DNA of 64,000 nucleotides from Bacteroidales bacterium UBA5515 (GCA_002423895.1 DIOL01000019.1:62001-126000); one strand, 5' to 3'. Shown: positions 26,080-35,813, counted from the first letter of the stretch. The notes: generated by a model from the letters alone, not told the origin. Numbers and translations are program-made.

Positions 26080-26994
26080 CTATAGAAAGAAAAATAAAGT
26101 TCCTAAACTAATTATTATCCATAGGGTTATTCCTAAAAGGAAGGATCTAAGCCCTGCTGTTTTTAAGTCTTCTATAGAGAAGGATGTTCCAATTAAAAAC
26201 AATGCTAAAACCATTCCTTTCTTTCCTAACCAATTCATATGATTGTAGGTTTCTTGATATTGTGGTAATAAATAAGCAATAACAATTGCTATTACGAAAT
26301 AAAGTATAAACCAGGGAATTTTTATTTTATTTGTTTTGTTTTCCTTTCGATTTAAAAACAATACTAAAAATGAAAGTGGAATAATCCAAAGTGTACGGGT
26401 AAGTTTTACAGTTGTTGCCACCTCTAAGGCTTCTTTTCCATAGGCTGCTCCTGCTCCAACAACACTTGAAGTATCGTGAATTGCTATTGCTGACCAGTAA
26501 CCAAAATTTTCTTGACTCATATTAAGTGCTTGCCCAATAACTGGAAATATAAAAAGGGCAACAGCATTTAATACAAAAATCACTGTTAAGGCAAAGGTAA
26601 TTTGATTGTTTTTGGCATTAATTATTGGTGAAACTGCAGCTATGGCACTTCCTCCACAAATTGCTGTTCCAGACGAAATAAGCATAGTGGTATTTTTATC
26701 TACTTTATATAGATAACCCAAAACCATTCCAAACAGGAAGGTTAATAACACTGAGGCTGCTGTTAATAAAACTCCAGTTTGAGAAGTTTCAATAACTTTT
26801 TCGAGGCTCATTCCAAATCCCATTAACACAATTGACCATTGTAGGATTTTAGAAGTGTATTTCTTTATTTCGTATGGTTTTTCTATTTTTAATAATGTTA
26901 ACAGTATTCCTGCTGCTAATGCTATTGGTGCTGTGAAAAACGGCATTAAACACAGGAAAGGTATAACATAATAAAGAATTGATAGTTTTTTCAT
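26080..26994 (-). CDS. YeiH/UPF0324 family putative sulfate exporter
   Basis: 304 residues with about nine hydrophobic helices, the normal size for UPF0324. Family blocks are visible: LLKIEKPYEIKKYTSKILQWSIVLMGFGMSL-type opening, SSGTAICGGSAIAAVSPII (about 107-125), SAIAIHDTSSVVGAGAAYG (about 168-186) and a C-terminal WLGKKGMVLALFLIGTS. Inner-membrane transporter; the proposed substrate (sulfate or sulfonate-related) is known from family annotation only. The AraC regulator is encoded 44 bp upstream on the same strand, so it may control this gene. Confidence 0.9.
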   Translation of the reverse strand: MKKLSILYYVIPFLCLMPFFTAPIALAAGILLTLLKIEKPYEIKKYTSKILQWSIVLMGFGMSLEKVIETSQTGVLLTAASVLLTFLFGMVLGYLYKVDKNTTMLISSGTAICGGSAIAAVSPIINAKNNQITFALTVIFVLNAVALFIFPVIGQALNMSQENFGYWSAIAIHDTSSVVGAGAAYGKEALEVATTVKLTRTLWIIPLSFLVLFLNRKENKTNKIKIPWFILYFVIAIVIAYLLPQYQETYNHMNWLGKKGMVLALFLIGTSFSIEDLKTAGLRSFLLGITLWIIISLGTLFFFL

Positions 26995-27038
26995 ATTGTT
27001 ATATTTTATAGTTTAATGGCTACAAAATTACAACTTAT

Positions 27039-27938
27039 TTATGACTTCTTATAATCTCCTGGAGTTATCCCGGTTTGGTGCTTGAAATACTTGCAAAAGA
27101 ACGATTGTGATGCAAAGTTCAAATAATCAGCTATTTCTTTTATTGTCATTTCGGAGTATTTAAGAAGTGTTTGGGCTTCCAACACAACATACTGGTCTAT
27201 CCATTCAGCTGCTGATTTGGCTGAAGTTTCTTTAATAAGTTTTGATAGATATTTAGGTGTAATATTTAATTTATCTGCATAGAATCCTACTGAACGTTCT
27301 GTTTGGTGATAATCGTTTAAAAGAGTCATAAATTGTTCAAAGAGCAGAGTTTGTCTCATATTTTTATTAATGTTTAGATTGGGATCAACTGGATTTGACT
27401 TATGAAGTCCATCCATTAGTGCATAACAAACTGCAGAAACTAAGCCTTGAACAACTTCCAGTTTATGTGAAATATTTGGTGAAACAATTATCTGCTTGGT
27501 GATATTAAAAAACTTATTATATAGTCGGATGTATTCTATATCAAGCGCTTGGCATGATTGATTATGTACTTGCATATATAGTGGAAGTATGTTTTTAATA
27601 TCAATATGAATGCTTTTCATAAACTGAGTGGAAACAACAATAACTTTTGCATTGAAGTTATTGGTATAATCTATTTGAATGATATTACTTGGAGTATAAA
27701 TTGCTAACATACCTTCAGTTATTTCATATTCTTTAAGATTAATTTTTATCTTCATTCTACCTTTAGTACATAAAGCTGCTAACATTATATCTATTCTGCA
27801 TGGGTAGTTGAAAAGTTGCAAATCATAGAAAGATTCATCAAGTAAAAACACTTCATCTTCCATTCCTATTACCTGATTTAATGTTAATTTCTCTTTTAAT
27901 TGAGATAACGAAAAATTATTTACTCCCTGATTATTCAT
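27039..27938 (-). CDS. AraC-family transcriptional regulator
   Basis: 299 residues. The C-terminal about 100 residues are the double HTH domain: YADKLNITPKYLSKLIKETS (first HTH) and MTIKEIADYLNFASQSFFCKYFKHQTGITPGDYKKS (second HTH with the family-typical ending, here given in overlapping description only). The N-terminal 180 residues look like a cupin-type ligand-binding domain. It is divergent from the RND efflux operon at 28125 and lies immediately upstream of the YeiH gene, so either could be its target; the divergent placement makes efflux control plausible. Confidence 0.9.
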   Translation of the reverse strand: MNNQGVNNFSLSQLKEKLTLNQVIGMEDEVFLLDESFYDLQLFNYPCRIDIMLAALCTKGRMKIKINLKEYEITEGMLAIYTPSNIIQIDYTNNFNAKVIVVSTQFMKSIHIDIKNILPLYMQVHNQSCQALDIEYIRLYNKFFNITKQIIVSPNISHKLEVVQGLVSAVCYALMDGLHKSNPVDPNLNINKNMRQTLLFEQFMTLLNDYHQTERSVGFYADKLNITPKYLSKLIKETSAKSAAEWIDQYVVLEAQTLLKYSEMTIKEIADYLNFASQSFFCKYFKHQTGITPGDYKKS

Positions 27939-27987
27939 TTTATTCTTAATTTTACTTTGTTTATAAATGAAATCTTAGAATTTTGGT

Positions 27988-27995
27988 CAAAAGTA
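27988..27995 (-). promoter_or_regulatory. -7 element of the AraC-type gene
   Basis: Minus-strand TACTTTTG lies 49 bp before the ATG at 27936-27938 and fits TAnnTTTG. Confidence 0.5.
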
Positions 27996-28124
27996 TAAAT
28001 AAAATTGATAATAATTGTCATTTTATATTATTTTTCGACTTTTAGAACATTTATTATGAAAAGAAGAACGCTGTTTGTCGCTTATTTATGTTCAATTTTG
28101 CAAAAAATTTTAAAGATGATAATT

Positions 28125-29156
28125 ATGAGCAAGAAAGAGTTAAATTTATTAATTGCTATTTTATTGGCTGGCAGTTTCTTCGTTGGTTGTTCTAAGTTTG
28201 AATCCAAAAATGAAGAAAGGGTTATTTTGGTTAAAACTATGACTGTATCTCCTTCCAATAATATTGTTGGCAATAGTTATGTTGGTCTGGTAGAAGAAGA
28301 ATTATCTACATCATTAAGTTTTCAATCAATTGGCAATATTGAAAATATCTATGTCGGAGAAGGACAAAGAGTTAGTAAAGGTCAATTGTTGGCAACTTTA
28401 AATAAAGCTAATTTAAAATCTACTCACGATATGGCTCTATCAACTTTGAAAAGAGCTAAGGATGGGTATGAGAGATTGAAGCTTTTGCATGATAATGGCA
28501 GCTTACCTGAAATTAAATGGGTTGAAATTCAAACCAGTTTACAACAAGCCATAAGTTCTGAAGAAATTGCAAGAAAAGGATTGCAAAATGCTGAACTTAG
28601 AGCACCTTACTCTGGAATTATTTCAAAGAAGAATGCTGAAGTTGGTTCTAATGTAATTATGGGAATGAGCGTTTTTACTTTGGTTAAGACTGATAATGTA
28701 AAAATAAAGATTTCTATACCTGAGAAAGAAATTTCAAAAATTAAAATTGGAGATCCTGTTTCAATAAACGTTTCTGCTCTTGGCAATAAAGTATTTAATG
28801 CAAAGATAACTGAAAAAGGAGTTGCAGGTGATATGCTTTCTCACACTTATGATGCAAGAATTAAAATCAATAATAGCAATAATGAACTTTTACCTGGCAT
28901 GGTTTGTAATGTTTCTATTCTTAAAGAAGGAGAAACTCAAAACATTGTTTTGCCAAATAGTTGTATTCAAATAGATAATAATGACAATAAGTTTGTTTGG
29001 ATTGACAAAAATGGTGTTGCTGAAAAAAGAATTATCTCTACAGGTGGGTTTGTTGGTGATGGAGTTATTGTTGCTGGAGGTTTGAGTGAAGGTGATAAAG
29101 TTATTATTGAAGGTAATAGTAAGGTTAGTCAAGGAATGAAAATTAGTGTGAAATGA
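28125..29156 (+). CDS. RND efflux periplasmic adaptor lipoprotein
   Basis: 343 residues from ATG at 28125, chosen because the protein then begins with a clean lipoprotein signal (lipobox FFVGC, about residue 16-20); in-frame ATGs at 28116, 28056 and 28005 give long non-signal extensions. Membrane-fusion protein features: biotinyl-lipoyl-like half motifs IENIYVGEGQRVSKGQLLATL and LRAPYSGIISKKNAEVGSNV flanking a helical hairpin, then beta-barrel and C-terminal domains (VIIEGNSKVSQGMKISVK). It bridges the RND pump and the outer-membrane channel encoded next. The stop overlaps the pump start by 4 bp. Confidence 0.92.
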   Translation: MSKKELNLLIAILLAGSFFVGCSKFESKNEERVILVKTMTVSPSNNIVGNSYVGLVEEELSTSLSFQSIGNIENIYVGEGQRVSKGQLLATLNKANLKSTHDMALSTLKRAKDGYERLKLLHDNGSLPEIKWVEIQTSLQQAISSEEIARKGLQNAELRAPYSGIISKKNAEVGSNVIMGMSVFTLVKTDNVKIKISIPEKEISKIKIGDPVSINVSALGNKVFNAKITEKGVAGDMLSHTYDARIKINNSNNELLPGMVCNVSILKEGETQNIVLPNSCIQIDNNDNKFVWIDKNGVAEKRIISTGGFVGDGVIVAGGLSEGDKVIIEGNSKVSQGMKISVK

Positions 29157-32100
29157 AAAAGAAAATAGGAATAATTGAATGGGCGATGAAGTATCGCCAG
29201 ATAATAATACTTTTTGTTTCATTATTGGTTTTATTTGGTGTTTATTCTCTTGTTGTTATGCCAAAACAGGAGTTTCCAGTATTTACCATTCGTCAAGGAT
29301 TGGTTGTTGGAGTTTATCCAGGTGCCACATCTGAAGAAATTGAAGAACAACTAACAAAACCATTGGAAGAGTTTATCTTTAGCTTTAAGGATGTAAAAAA
29401 AGCAAAAACTATTTCTCAAAGTCGTGATGGAATGGTTTTTATTATGGTTGAATTGAATGATGATGTTAAAAACAAAGAAGAGTTTTGGGCTAAGTTTAAA
29501 CTTCGTTTATCTGAATTTAAGGCTTCTTTGCCTTCAGGAGTTCTGGCTGTAATTGCAAAGGACGATTTTGGTGACACATCCTCAATTCTTTTAACTTTGG
29601 AATCTAATGATAAGAGTTATAAAGAGCTTGAAGAATATTTAAAAGATTTAAAAGGTAAGCTAAGAACAATTGAATCGGTTTCAAATTTAAGAGAAGCTGG
29701 TCTTCAAAGAGAACAGATAAGCATTTATATTGATCAGGATAAGTTAGCTCTTTATGCAATAAACAACACAACTCTTGCAGCAAATCTCTTCTCGCAGGGA
29801 TTTACAACGGTGAGTGGATCAATCAAAAATCCTAAATACATTGCCCCTATTCATATTAAGAGTACATATAATTGTGAATATGATGTTGCTGAGCAGGTTG
29901 TTTATTCCGACCCAATGGGAAATAATATTAAGCTTAAAGACATAGCTCGTATTGTCAGGGAATATCCCGATGGTAATAATTATATAACCAATAATGGAAA
30001 GAACTGTATTTTGCTTTCAATGGAAATGAGAGAAGGTCATAATATTGTTCAAATGGGAAAGGATGTAAATAAAGTATTAAAGGAATTTGAAAAAACTTTG
30101 CCTGATGATGTTGTTTTATATAAAATTACTGACCAATCACAAGTTGTTGGAGAAAGTGTTTCTACATTTTTAAAAGAATTGCTTATTGCTATTTTAGCTG
30201 TAATTCTTGTTGTTATTCTACTTATGCCTCTTAGAGTTGCTTCGGTTGCAGCTTCAACAATTCCTATTACTATTTTTATTTCCTTAGGAATTTTCTTTGC
30301 TTTTGGATTTGAACTAAACACTGTTACTCTGGCTGCACTAATTGCAACATTGGGTATGATTGTGGATAACTCAATTGTTATTATTGACTGCTATATGGAA
30401 AAACTTGATAAGGGTGAAGACCGTTGGCATGCTTCCATTCATAGTGCAAAAGAGTTTTTTCCTTCAATCTTCTCTGCAACTCTTGCTATTTCAATAACCT
30501 TCTTCCCTTTCTTGATAACAACAAGCGGAACAATTAAAGACTTTTTAGTTTCTTTCCCTTGGGCTATTACCATAATTTTGGCAGTTTCTCTTTTGGTTGC
30601 TCTCCTACTTATTCCTTATATGCAATTCTTCTTTATAAAAACAGGCTTTAAGGGAAATAGTTTAGAATTTAAAGCTAATGAAAAAGCAAAAAGGAAAAAC
30701 TTTCTTGATTACATTCAAAAGTATTACGATGTTTTGATTGAGAAATGTTTTAAGAATCCAAAGAAAGTTATAATTATTGGTGTTATTTCAGTTATTCTTG
30801 GAGCAATTATGATGTTTGGTGTTTTACCAATGCGTATTTTGCCTTATGCTCAAAGAAATCAATTTGCTGTTGAAATTTATCTTCCTAAAGGCTCTTCCTT
30901 AGACCAAACTGGTCAAATCGCAGATAGCGTTGAAGCCATTTTGAAAAAAGACAAGAGAGTTGTTTCTGTAACTGCATTTATTGGAGAAGGTTCTCCTCGT
31001 TTTCATGCTTTATATGCTCCTCAACTTCCAGGGAATAATTATGCTCAATTTATTGTAAACACTAAGAGTAATGATGACACTGAGGATATGCTTGATAAGT
31101 ACACAGATAAGTATTTGAATCATTTCCCTAATGCTAAAGTGCGTTTCAAGCAATTGGAATATACTATTGCTGCATATCCAATTGAAATTAGACTTAAAGG
31201 AGATGATAAAAAAGACCTGAAGAAAGCATCTGAAGATGTAAGAAAAGCAATGGAAAAGGTAGATGCTTTAACTTTAGTTCAGACAAATAATGAAGAACAA
31301 CTTTCTGGTGTTTCAATTCATTTGGATGAAGATGAAATTAGTCGTTTGGGAATAAATCGTACTTCGGTTGCTTTAAATATGGCTATGAAATATAGTAGTG
31401 GTATTCCAATTACAACAGTTTGGGATAAAGACTATCCAATGAGTGTTGTTTTGAAAAGTGACAGAAATCACTCAACTAATTTCAATGATATTTCTAATGA
31501 ATATATTTCTGCCTGGGGTGGTGCATCTGCTGTGGCTCTTAGACAAATTGCTGAAGTAAAACCCGATTGGAATGACGGGAATATTGTTCATAGAAATGGA
31601 ATAAATTCAATTTCTCTTCAGTCTGACATAAAAAGAGGAACAGTTGCTTCTGAGGTTACCAAAGATGTTGTTAAAGAGGTTAAGAAAGTAAAACTTCCAA
31701 AAGGAGTCAGTTATGAAGTTGGTGGAGCTGCTGAAGCTGATGCAGAATTTCTTATTCAAATTATTTATGGACTTGTAATTGCAATTCTAATTATATTCTT
31801 TATTCTTCTTTTCCACTTCAAGAGAATTAATTTAGCCCTTCTTATTCTTTTATCGGTTACTTTATGTTTGTTTGGGGCATCCTTTGGAATTTGGGTTATG
31901 GGACTTGAACTTAGCGTTACTGCCATTTTAGGTATTGTTAGTTTGATGGGTATTGTTGTTAGGAATGGGATAATTATGCTTGACTATGCTGAAGAATTAA
32001 GAAAAGAAGGAATGAAAGTTTATGATGCTGCTTTAAATTCTGCTAAAAGAAGAATGCGTCCAATCTTCTTAACCTCTGCTGCTGCTTCAATGGGAGTTAT

Positions 32101-32296
32101 TCCAATGATTCTTGGAGGAAGTGTTTTATGGTCTCCTATGGGTTCTGTTATTTTCTTTGGAACAATAATTTCTATGCTATTAATTATTACTGTTCTTCCT
32201 GTTTCATATTGGATAATATTTGTTAGAGCTGACAAAATTAAAGAGAGAAAACTAAGTAGAGAGAAAAAGAAACTTCAAACACAACAAATTGATTAG
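29153..32296 (+). CDS. RND-family efflux pump inner-membrane transporter
   Basis: 1047 residues, full length for the HAE-type RND family. One helix lies at 15-35, two large periplasmic loops follow, with helix clusters around 335-500 and 865-1030. The proton-relay helix reads LGMIVDNSIVIIDC near residue 400: the first Asp is kept, while Asn stands at the second Asp position of AcrB, a variant seen in other RND subfamilies. The second cluster contains SVTAILGIVSLMGIVVRNGI. It exports drugs, detergents or metabolites by proton exchange; the substrate is unknown. Overlaps the adaptor by 4 bp, and the channel gene follows after 3 bp. Confidence 0.95.
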   Translation: MKKKIGIIEWAMKYRQIIILFVSLLVLFGVYSLVVMPKQEFPVFTIRQGLVVGVYPGATSEEIEEQLTKPLEEFIFSFKDVKKAKTISQSRDGMVFIMVELNDDVKNKEEFWAKFKLRLSEFKASLPSGVLAVIAKDDFGDTSSILLTLESNDKSYKELEEYLKDLKGKLRTIESVSNLREAGLQREQISIYIDQDKLALYAINNTTLAANLFSQGFTTVSGSIKNPKYIAPIHIKSTYNCEYDVAEQVVYSDPMGNNIKLKDIARIVREYPDGNNYITNNGKNCILLSMEMREGHNIVQMGKDVNKVLKEFEKTLPDDVVLYKITDQSQVVGESVSTFLKELLIAILAVILVVILLMPLRVASVAASTIPITIFISLGIFFAFGFELNTVTLAALIATLGMIVDNSIVIIDCYMEKLDKGEDRWHASIHSAKEFFPSIFSATLAISITFFPFLITTSGTIKDFLVSFPWAITIILAVSLLVALLLIPYMQFFFIKTGFKGNSLEFKANEKAKRKNFLDYIQKYYDVLIEKCFKNPKKVIIIGVISVILGAIMMFGVLPMRILPYAQRNQFAVEIYLPKGSSLDQTGQIADSVEAILKKDKRVVSVTAFIGEGSPRFHALYAPQLPGNNYAQFIVNTKSNDDTEDMLDKYTDKYLNHFPNAKVRFKQLEYTIAAYPIEIRLKGDDKKDLKKASEDVRKAMEKVDALTLVQTNNEEQLSGVSIHLDEDEISRLGINRTSVALNMAMKYSSGIPITTVWDKDYPMSVVLKSDRNHSTNFNDISNEYISAWGGASAVALRQIAEVKPDWNDGNIVHRNGINSISLQSDIKRGTVASEVTKDVVKEVKKVKLPKGVSYEVGGAAEADAEFLIQIIYGLVIAILIIFFILLFHFKRINLALLILLSVTLCLFGASFGIWVMGLELSVTAILGIVSLMGIVVRNGIIMLDYAEELRKEGMKVYDAALNSAKRRMRPIFLTSAAASMGVIPMILGGSVLWSPMGSVIFFGTIISMLLIITVLPVSYWIIFVRADKIKERKLSREKKKLQTQQID

Positions 32297-32299
32297 TTT

Positions 32300-33598
32300 A
32301 TGAAAAAGATATTTTTATTTATAATTATTCCTCTGTCTTTTTATATGACAGGATTTTCTCAAAGCATTTACTCTCTTGAAGAGTGTAAGAAACTTGCTCT
32401 TGAGAATAATACAAAGATTAAAAATAGTATTCTTGATGTTGAAATTTCCAAGCAAACACAAAAGGAAGTTTTCACTAAACTATTCCCTAACGTTTCATCA
32501 ATGGGCTTTATAGCCAAATCGAATGAAGGTATGCTTCAAAAACAAATTCACATGCCTCCTATTCTTTCATCATTTTTAGATCCTATTAACCTTGAATTTT
32601 TCAAAGAGGGAAAGACAGCAAACATTTCTGCAGTACAACCATTGTTTGCAGGAGGACAAATTGTTAATGGAAATAAATTAGCTCGCATTGGTGTTGAGGT
32701 TAATGAACTTAAGGTTAAGATGACTGAAAATGAAGTTAACCAACTAACTGAGAAATACTTTTGGCAAATTGTATCTTTAAAAGAAAAAACAAAAACTATT
32801 GATGCTATAGAAGCTCAACTTAATGAAATTCACAAAACAGTTAAAGTTGCTGTTCAAGCTGGAATTGCAACAAATAATGATCTTTTGAAAGTTGAACTAA
32901 AACAACAAAGTGTTGAGAGTGCAAGATTGAAGGTTGAAAATGCAATTAAAGTTAGTAAAATACTTTTAAAACAACATATTGGAGTTAGTGATTCTTTGTT
33001 TGATATTTCTTTTAATGAATTTCCTCAAATTCTTTCTCCTGTACAATTTTACATTTCTCCAAACAGTGCAGTTTTGAATAGAACAGAAAGTCAATTGTTG
33101 GATAAGAGTGTAGAAGCAGCAATTATTCAAAAAGATATGGCAATTGGTAAAAATTATCCAATACTTGCTGTTGGAGCAAACTATATTTATCATGACTTAT
33201 TAAATAATAATACAGATTTTGGAATGGTGTTTGCAACTGTTTCTGTTCCTATTTCTTCTTGGTGGGGAGGTGCTCATGCAATTAAAAGAGAAGAATTAAA
33301 ACTTCAACAAACTCAAAACACAAGCCAAAATGCTAAAGAAATGATGGAAGTGGAAATTCAAGCTAAATGGAATGAATTGGAGGAAGCCTATAAACAAGTT
33401 CTTATCAGCGAGAAAAGTATTATCTCTGCACAAGAAAATCTTAAAATAAGTAAAGACTATTATAATGCTGGTATTAGTTCTTTAAGTGATTTACTTGAAG
33501 CTCAAACTGCCTTACAAAACACTTTAGACCAACGAACTGAAGCAAAAACCAATTATCAAACAAAGTTAAGTTTATATCTTCAAGCAATTGGCAAATAA
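32300..33598 (+). CDS. TolC-like outer-membrane efflux channel
   Basis: 432 residues. Signal peptide ends at TGFSQ (about 21). Two outer-membrane efflux (OEP) halves are seen: the first opens SIYSLEECKKLALENNTKIK and is rich in long helices, the second ends YYNAGISSLSDLLEAQTALQ, a hallmark of the family. It forms the exit duct of the tripartite pump with the two upstream products. Last gene of the operon; the following 650 bp are non-coding and full of inverted repeats. Confidence 0.93.
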   Translation: MKKIFLFIIIPLSFYMTGFSQSIYSLEECKKLALENNTKIKNSILDVEISKQTQKEVFTKLFPNVSSMGFIAKSNEGMLQKQIHMPPILSSFLDPINLEFFKEGKTANISAVQPLFAGGQIVNGNKLARIGVEVNELKVKMTENEVNQLTEKYFWQIVSLKEKTKTIDAIEAQLNEIHKTVKVAVQAGIATNNDLLKVELKQQSVESARLKVENAIKVSKILLKQHIGVSDSLFDISFNEFPQILSPVQFYISPNSAVLNRTESQLLDKSVEAAIIQKDMAIGKNYPILAVGANYIYHDLLNNNTDFGMVFATVSVPISSWWGGAHAIKREELKLQQTQNTSQNAKEMMEVEIQAKWNELEEAYKQVLISEKSIISAQENLKISKDYYNAGISSLSDLLEAQTALQNTLDQRTEAKTNYQTKLSLYLQAIGK

Positions 33599-33656
33599 AC
33601 TTATTGTATTTACTGTTTCAAATTCTCAAATACATTATATATTAATGTAGAAATCA

Positions 33657-33706
33657 AATAAGGAGTTAGCAGAATTATTTCTTGTTCTGTAAAATAACTT
33701 CTTATT
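33657..33706. repeat. Inverted pair of the AATAAGGAGTTA box
   Basis: AATAAGGAGTTA (33657-33668) is matched by TAACTTCTTATT (33695-33706), with outer bases extending the complementarity to about 14 positions (one mismatch). The same box forms array A, and a further lone copy lies at 33811. It can act as a hairpin after the efflux operon; no T-run follows. Confidence 0.65.
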
Positions 33707-33830
33707 TGTTTTCATCAAAACTTGATTCTTTCTTTTATTATTTTTATCATCTATTAAAACAAAGAAAGAAAAGGAATTAATGACCTCAAAACAAAGAGTT
33801 TGCAAATTTTAATAAGGAGTTGTTGAATAT

Positions 33831-33907
33831 GAAATGCCATTTCGTTGCAGCGAAATGCCATTTCGATATAAGTGAAATGCCATTTCATCTCAACGAAATG
33901 GCATTTC
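33831..33907. repeat. Array D: four near-palindromes at 21-22-bp spacing
   Basis: The 13-mer GAAATGCCATTTC starts at 33831, 33852 and 33874; the fourth copy (33895) is its reverse complement GAAATGGCATTTC. Steps are 21, 22 and 21 bp, so all four lie on the same face of the DNA helix. The linkers differ. The core AATGCCATT is shared with array H at 52132. A short open frame runs through it but codes only the repeat. Confidence 0.9.
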
Positions 33908-33919
33908 ACCTTCATAAAG

Positions 33920-34074
33920 ATAAGGTTTAAGTTTCGTCTAAACCTTATTTAATTTCACATTCAAGAAGAATAAGGTTGAGTAAAATTTGAATCCAACTTA
34001 TTCTAAAAAGTCTTATAGAAAAAGGAAAAACTAAGTATTTAGATTTATTTGTTTTTATAAGAAAACAATACTTA
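33920..34074. repeat. Three consecutive inverted repeats
   Basis: Hairpin 1: ATAAGGTTTA (33920-33929) with TAAACCTTAT (33939-33948), perfect. Hairpin 2: AGAATAAGGTTGA (33967-33979) with TCCAACTTATTCT (33992-34004), 11 of 13 paired. Hairpin 3: TAAGTATT (34032-34039) with AATACTTA (34067-34074), perfect 8 bp, 27-bp loop. Together with the pair at 33657 and array D they fill most of the gap 33599-34259. None has a T-run typical of a terminator. Confidence 0.7.
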
Positions 34075-34164
34075 TTTCATAAGGGAAAGGATGAGTAAAA
34101 CTCTATATATAACAAAAGATTAAGTATTTTTTACATATTTATAGGTCAAATGAGTTTTTCTTTC

Positions 34165-34172
34165 TATCTTTG
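34165..34172 (+). promoter_or_regulatory. -7 element of the kam operon
   Basis: TATCTTTG, 87 bp before the kamD ATG. No TTG is at the ideal -33 position. No riboswitch-like structure was recognised in the leader. Confidence 0.6.
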
Positions 34173-34259
34173 TAGCTCCATTTTCAAGACTTTTATTGCG
34201 ATTTGATTAATTGCAATTTGACTTTGGATAAATTTGATTTTATTATATAATTGATTGAT

Positions 34260-35813
34260 ATGAAAGAAAGTAAATTAGGATTAGATTTTAAAAAGATTGA
34301 ATATGCTAAAAGTATAGCTAAAAATATTTCCAATGATGTTCAAACTTTTGTTGATAACTATTCAACTGTTGCTGTTGAAAGAACATTGTGCAGATTAATG
34401 GGAATTGATGGCGTTGATAGCAACGATGTACCACTTCCAAATGTTTTGGTTGATTTTATTAAAGATAAAGGAATGCTTGGTCATGGTGTTTTGTACCTTT
34501 TAGGCAATGCAATTCTTTCCACATCTTTAACTCCTCAACAAATTGCTGAAAAAACTTCAAATAACGAACTTGACATAACAACTATTCCTTTGGGCGAAGA
34601 AGAAAAAGCTCATAAAGCTCTTGAACCTTATGTAAATGCAAGCATAGAAAGAATTAAAAATAATCGTAAACGTAGAGAAAACTATATTGCTACAATTGGA
34701 GAAGGTGCTAAACCTTATCTTTATGTTATTGTTGCAACTGGTAATATTTATGAAGATGTTGTTCAAGCACAAGCTGCTGCTCGTCAAGGAGCTGATATTA
34801 TTGCAGTAATTAGAACAACAGGACAATCCCTATTAGATTATGTTCCTTTTGGAGCTACAACTGAAGGTTTTGGAGGCACTTTTGCAACTCAGGAAAACTT
34901 CCGCATAATGAGAACAGCTTTGGATGAAGTTGGAGAAGAAGTTGGTAGATATATCCGTTTATGTAACTATTGTTCCGGACTTTGCATGCCAGAAATAGCT
35001 GTTATGGGTGCTTTGGAAGGTTTGGATGTTATGCTTAATGATGCTCTTTATGGAATTTTGTTCCGCGACATCAATATGCAAAGAACACTTGTTGACCAAT
35101 ACTTCTCAAGAGTAATAAATGGTTTTGCAGGAGTTATTATTAATACTGGTGAAGATAACTATTTGACTACTGCTGATGCTTTTGAACAAGCTCACACTGT
35201 TTTGGCTTCAGACCTTATTAATGAACAATTAGCTTTTGCTGCTGGACTTCCTTCAAGTCAAATGGGACTTGGACATGCTTTTGAAATGAATCCTGAATTG
35301 GAAAATGGTTTCCTTTATGAACTTGCTCAAGCACAAATGACTCGTGAAATATTCCCTGAAGCTCCTTTAAAATATATGCCACCTACAAAGTTTATGACTG
35401 GTAATGTATTTAGAGGTCAAATTCAAAATGCTTTATTTAATGCTATCAGTATTTGGACAAATCAAGGTTTGCAACTTTTGGGTATGATGACTGAAGCAAT
35501 CCACACTCCTTTTATGAGCGACAGATACTTGGCTATTGAAAATGCTAAATATGTTTTCAACAATATGAAAAATATTGGAGAGGAAGTTGAATATAAGAAA
35601 GATGGTATTATTCAAAAGAGAGCTCAAACAGTTTTAGATGATGCAATCAACTTGCTTGAAAAAATTGATCATGAAAGTTTGTTTGATGCTTTGGAAAAAG
35701 GAATTTTTGGAGATGTTAAACGACCTAAAAATGGAGGTAAGGGCTTAGCTGGAGTATTTGAAAAAGACTCACACTACTATAACCCATTTATTAAACTAAT
35801 GAAAGGAGAATAA
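34260..35813 (+). CDS. kamD: Lysine 5,6-aminomutase alpha subunit (KamD)
   Basis: 517 residues from ATG at 34260 (a TTG three codons earlier is in frame), the normal KamD size. With KamE it moves the terminal amino group of D-lysine or L-beta-lysine to C5, using adenosylcobalamin and pyridoxal phosphate; it is a cytoplasmic step of lysine fermentation. Conserved blocks include KPYLYVIVATGNIYEDVVQA (about 154-173), GADIIAVIRTTGQSLLDYVP, a TTEGFGGTFATQENFRIMR stretch, and GLPSSQMGLGHAFEMNPE. Kam partners for other steps (kamA, kdd, kce, kal) are not in the window. It heads a transcript that continues through an inserted lipoprotein gene to kamE. Confidence 0.96.
   Translation: MKESKLGLDFKKIEYAKSIAKNISNDVQTFVDNYSTVAVERTLCRLMGIDGVDSNDVPLPNVLVDFIKDKGMLGHGVLYLLGNAILSTSLTPQQIAEKTSNNELDITTIPLGEEEKAHKALEPYVNASIERIKNNRKRRENYIATIGEGAKPYLYVIVATGNIYEDVVQAQAAARQGADIIAVIRTTGQSLLDYVPFGATTEGFGGTFATQENFRIMRTALDEVGEEVGRYIRLCNYCSGLCMPEIAVMGALEGLDVMLNDALYGILFRDINMQRTLVDQYFSRVINGFAGVIINTGEDNYLTTADAFEQAHTVLASDLINEQLAFAAGLPSSQMGLGHAFEMNPELENGFLYELAQAQMTREIFPEAPLKYMPPTKFMTGNVFRGQIQNALFNAISIWTNQGLQLLGMMTEAIHTPFMSDRYLAIENAKYVFNNMKNIGEEVEYKKDGIIQKRAQTVLDDAINLLEKIDHESLFDALEKGIFGDVKRPKNGGKGLAGVFEKDSHYYNPFIKLMKGE

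Noticed and set aside
28005..28124. Longer N-terminus for the RND adaptor
   Set aside because: It would bury the lipoprotein signal that begins at 28125.
33829..33930. Short open frame through the palindromic array D
   Set aside because: About 33 codons encoding only the repeat, with no start-site support or signal; an accidental frame in low-complexity DNA.
34173..34259. Cobalamin riboswitch in the kamD leader
   Set aside because: The leader is only about 85 bases and AT-rich; no B12-box-like sequence or multi-stem fold was seen. None was seen before btuC either.
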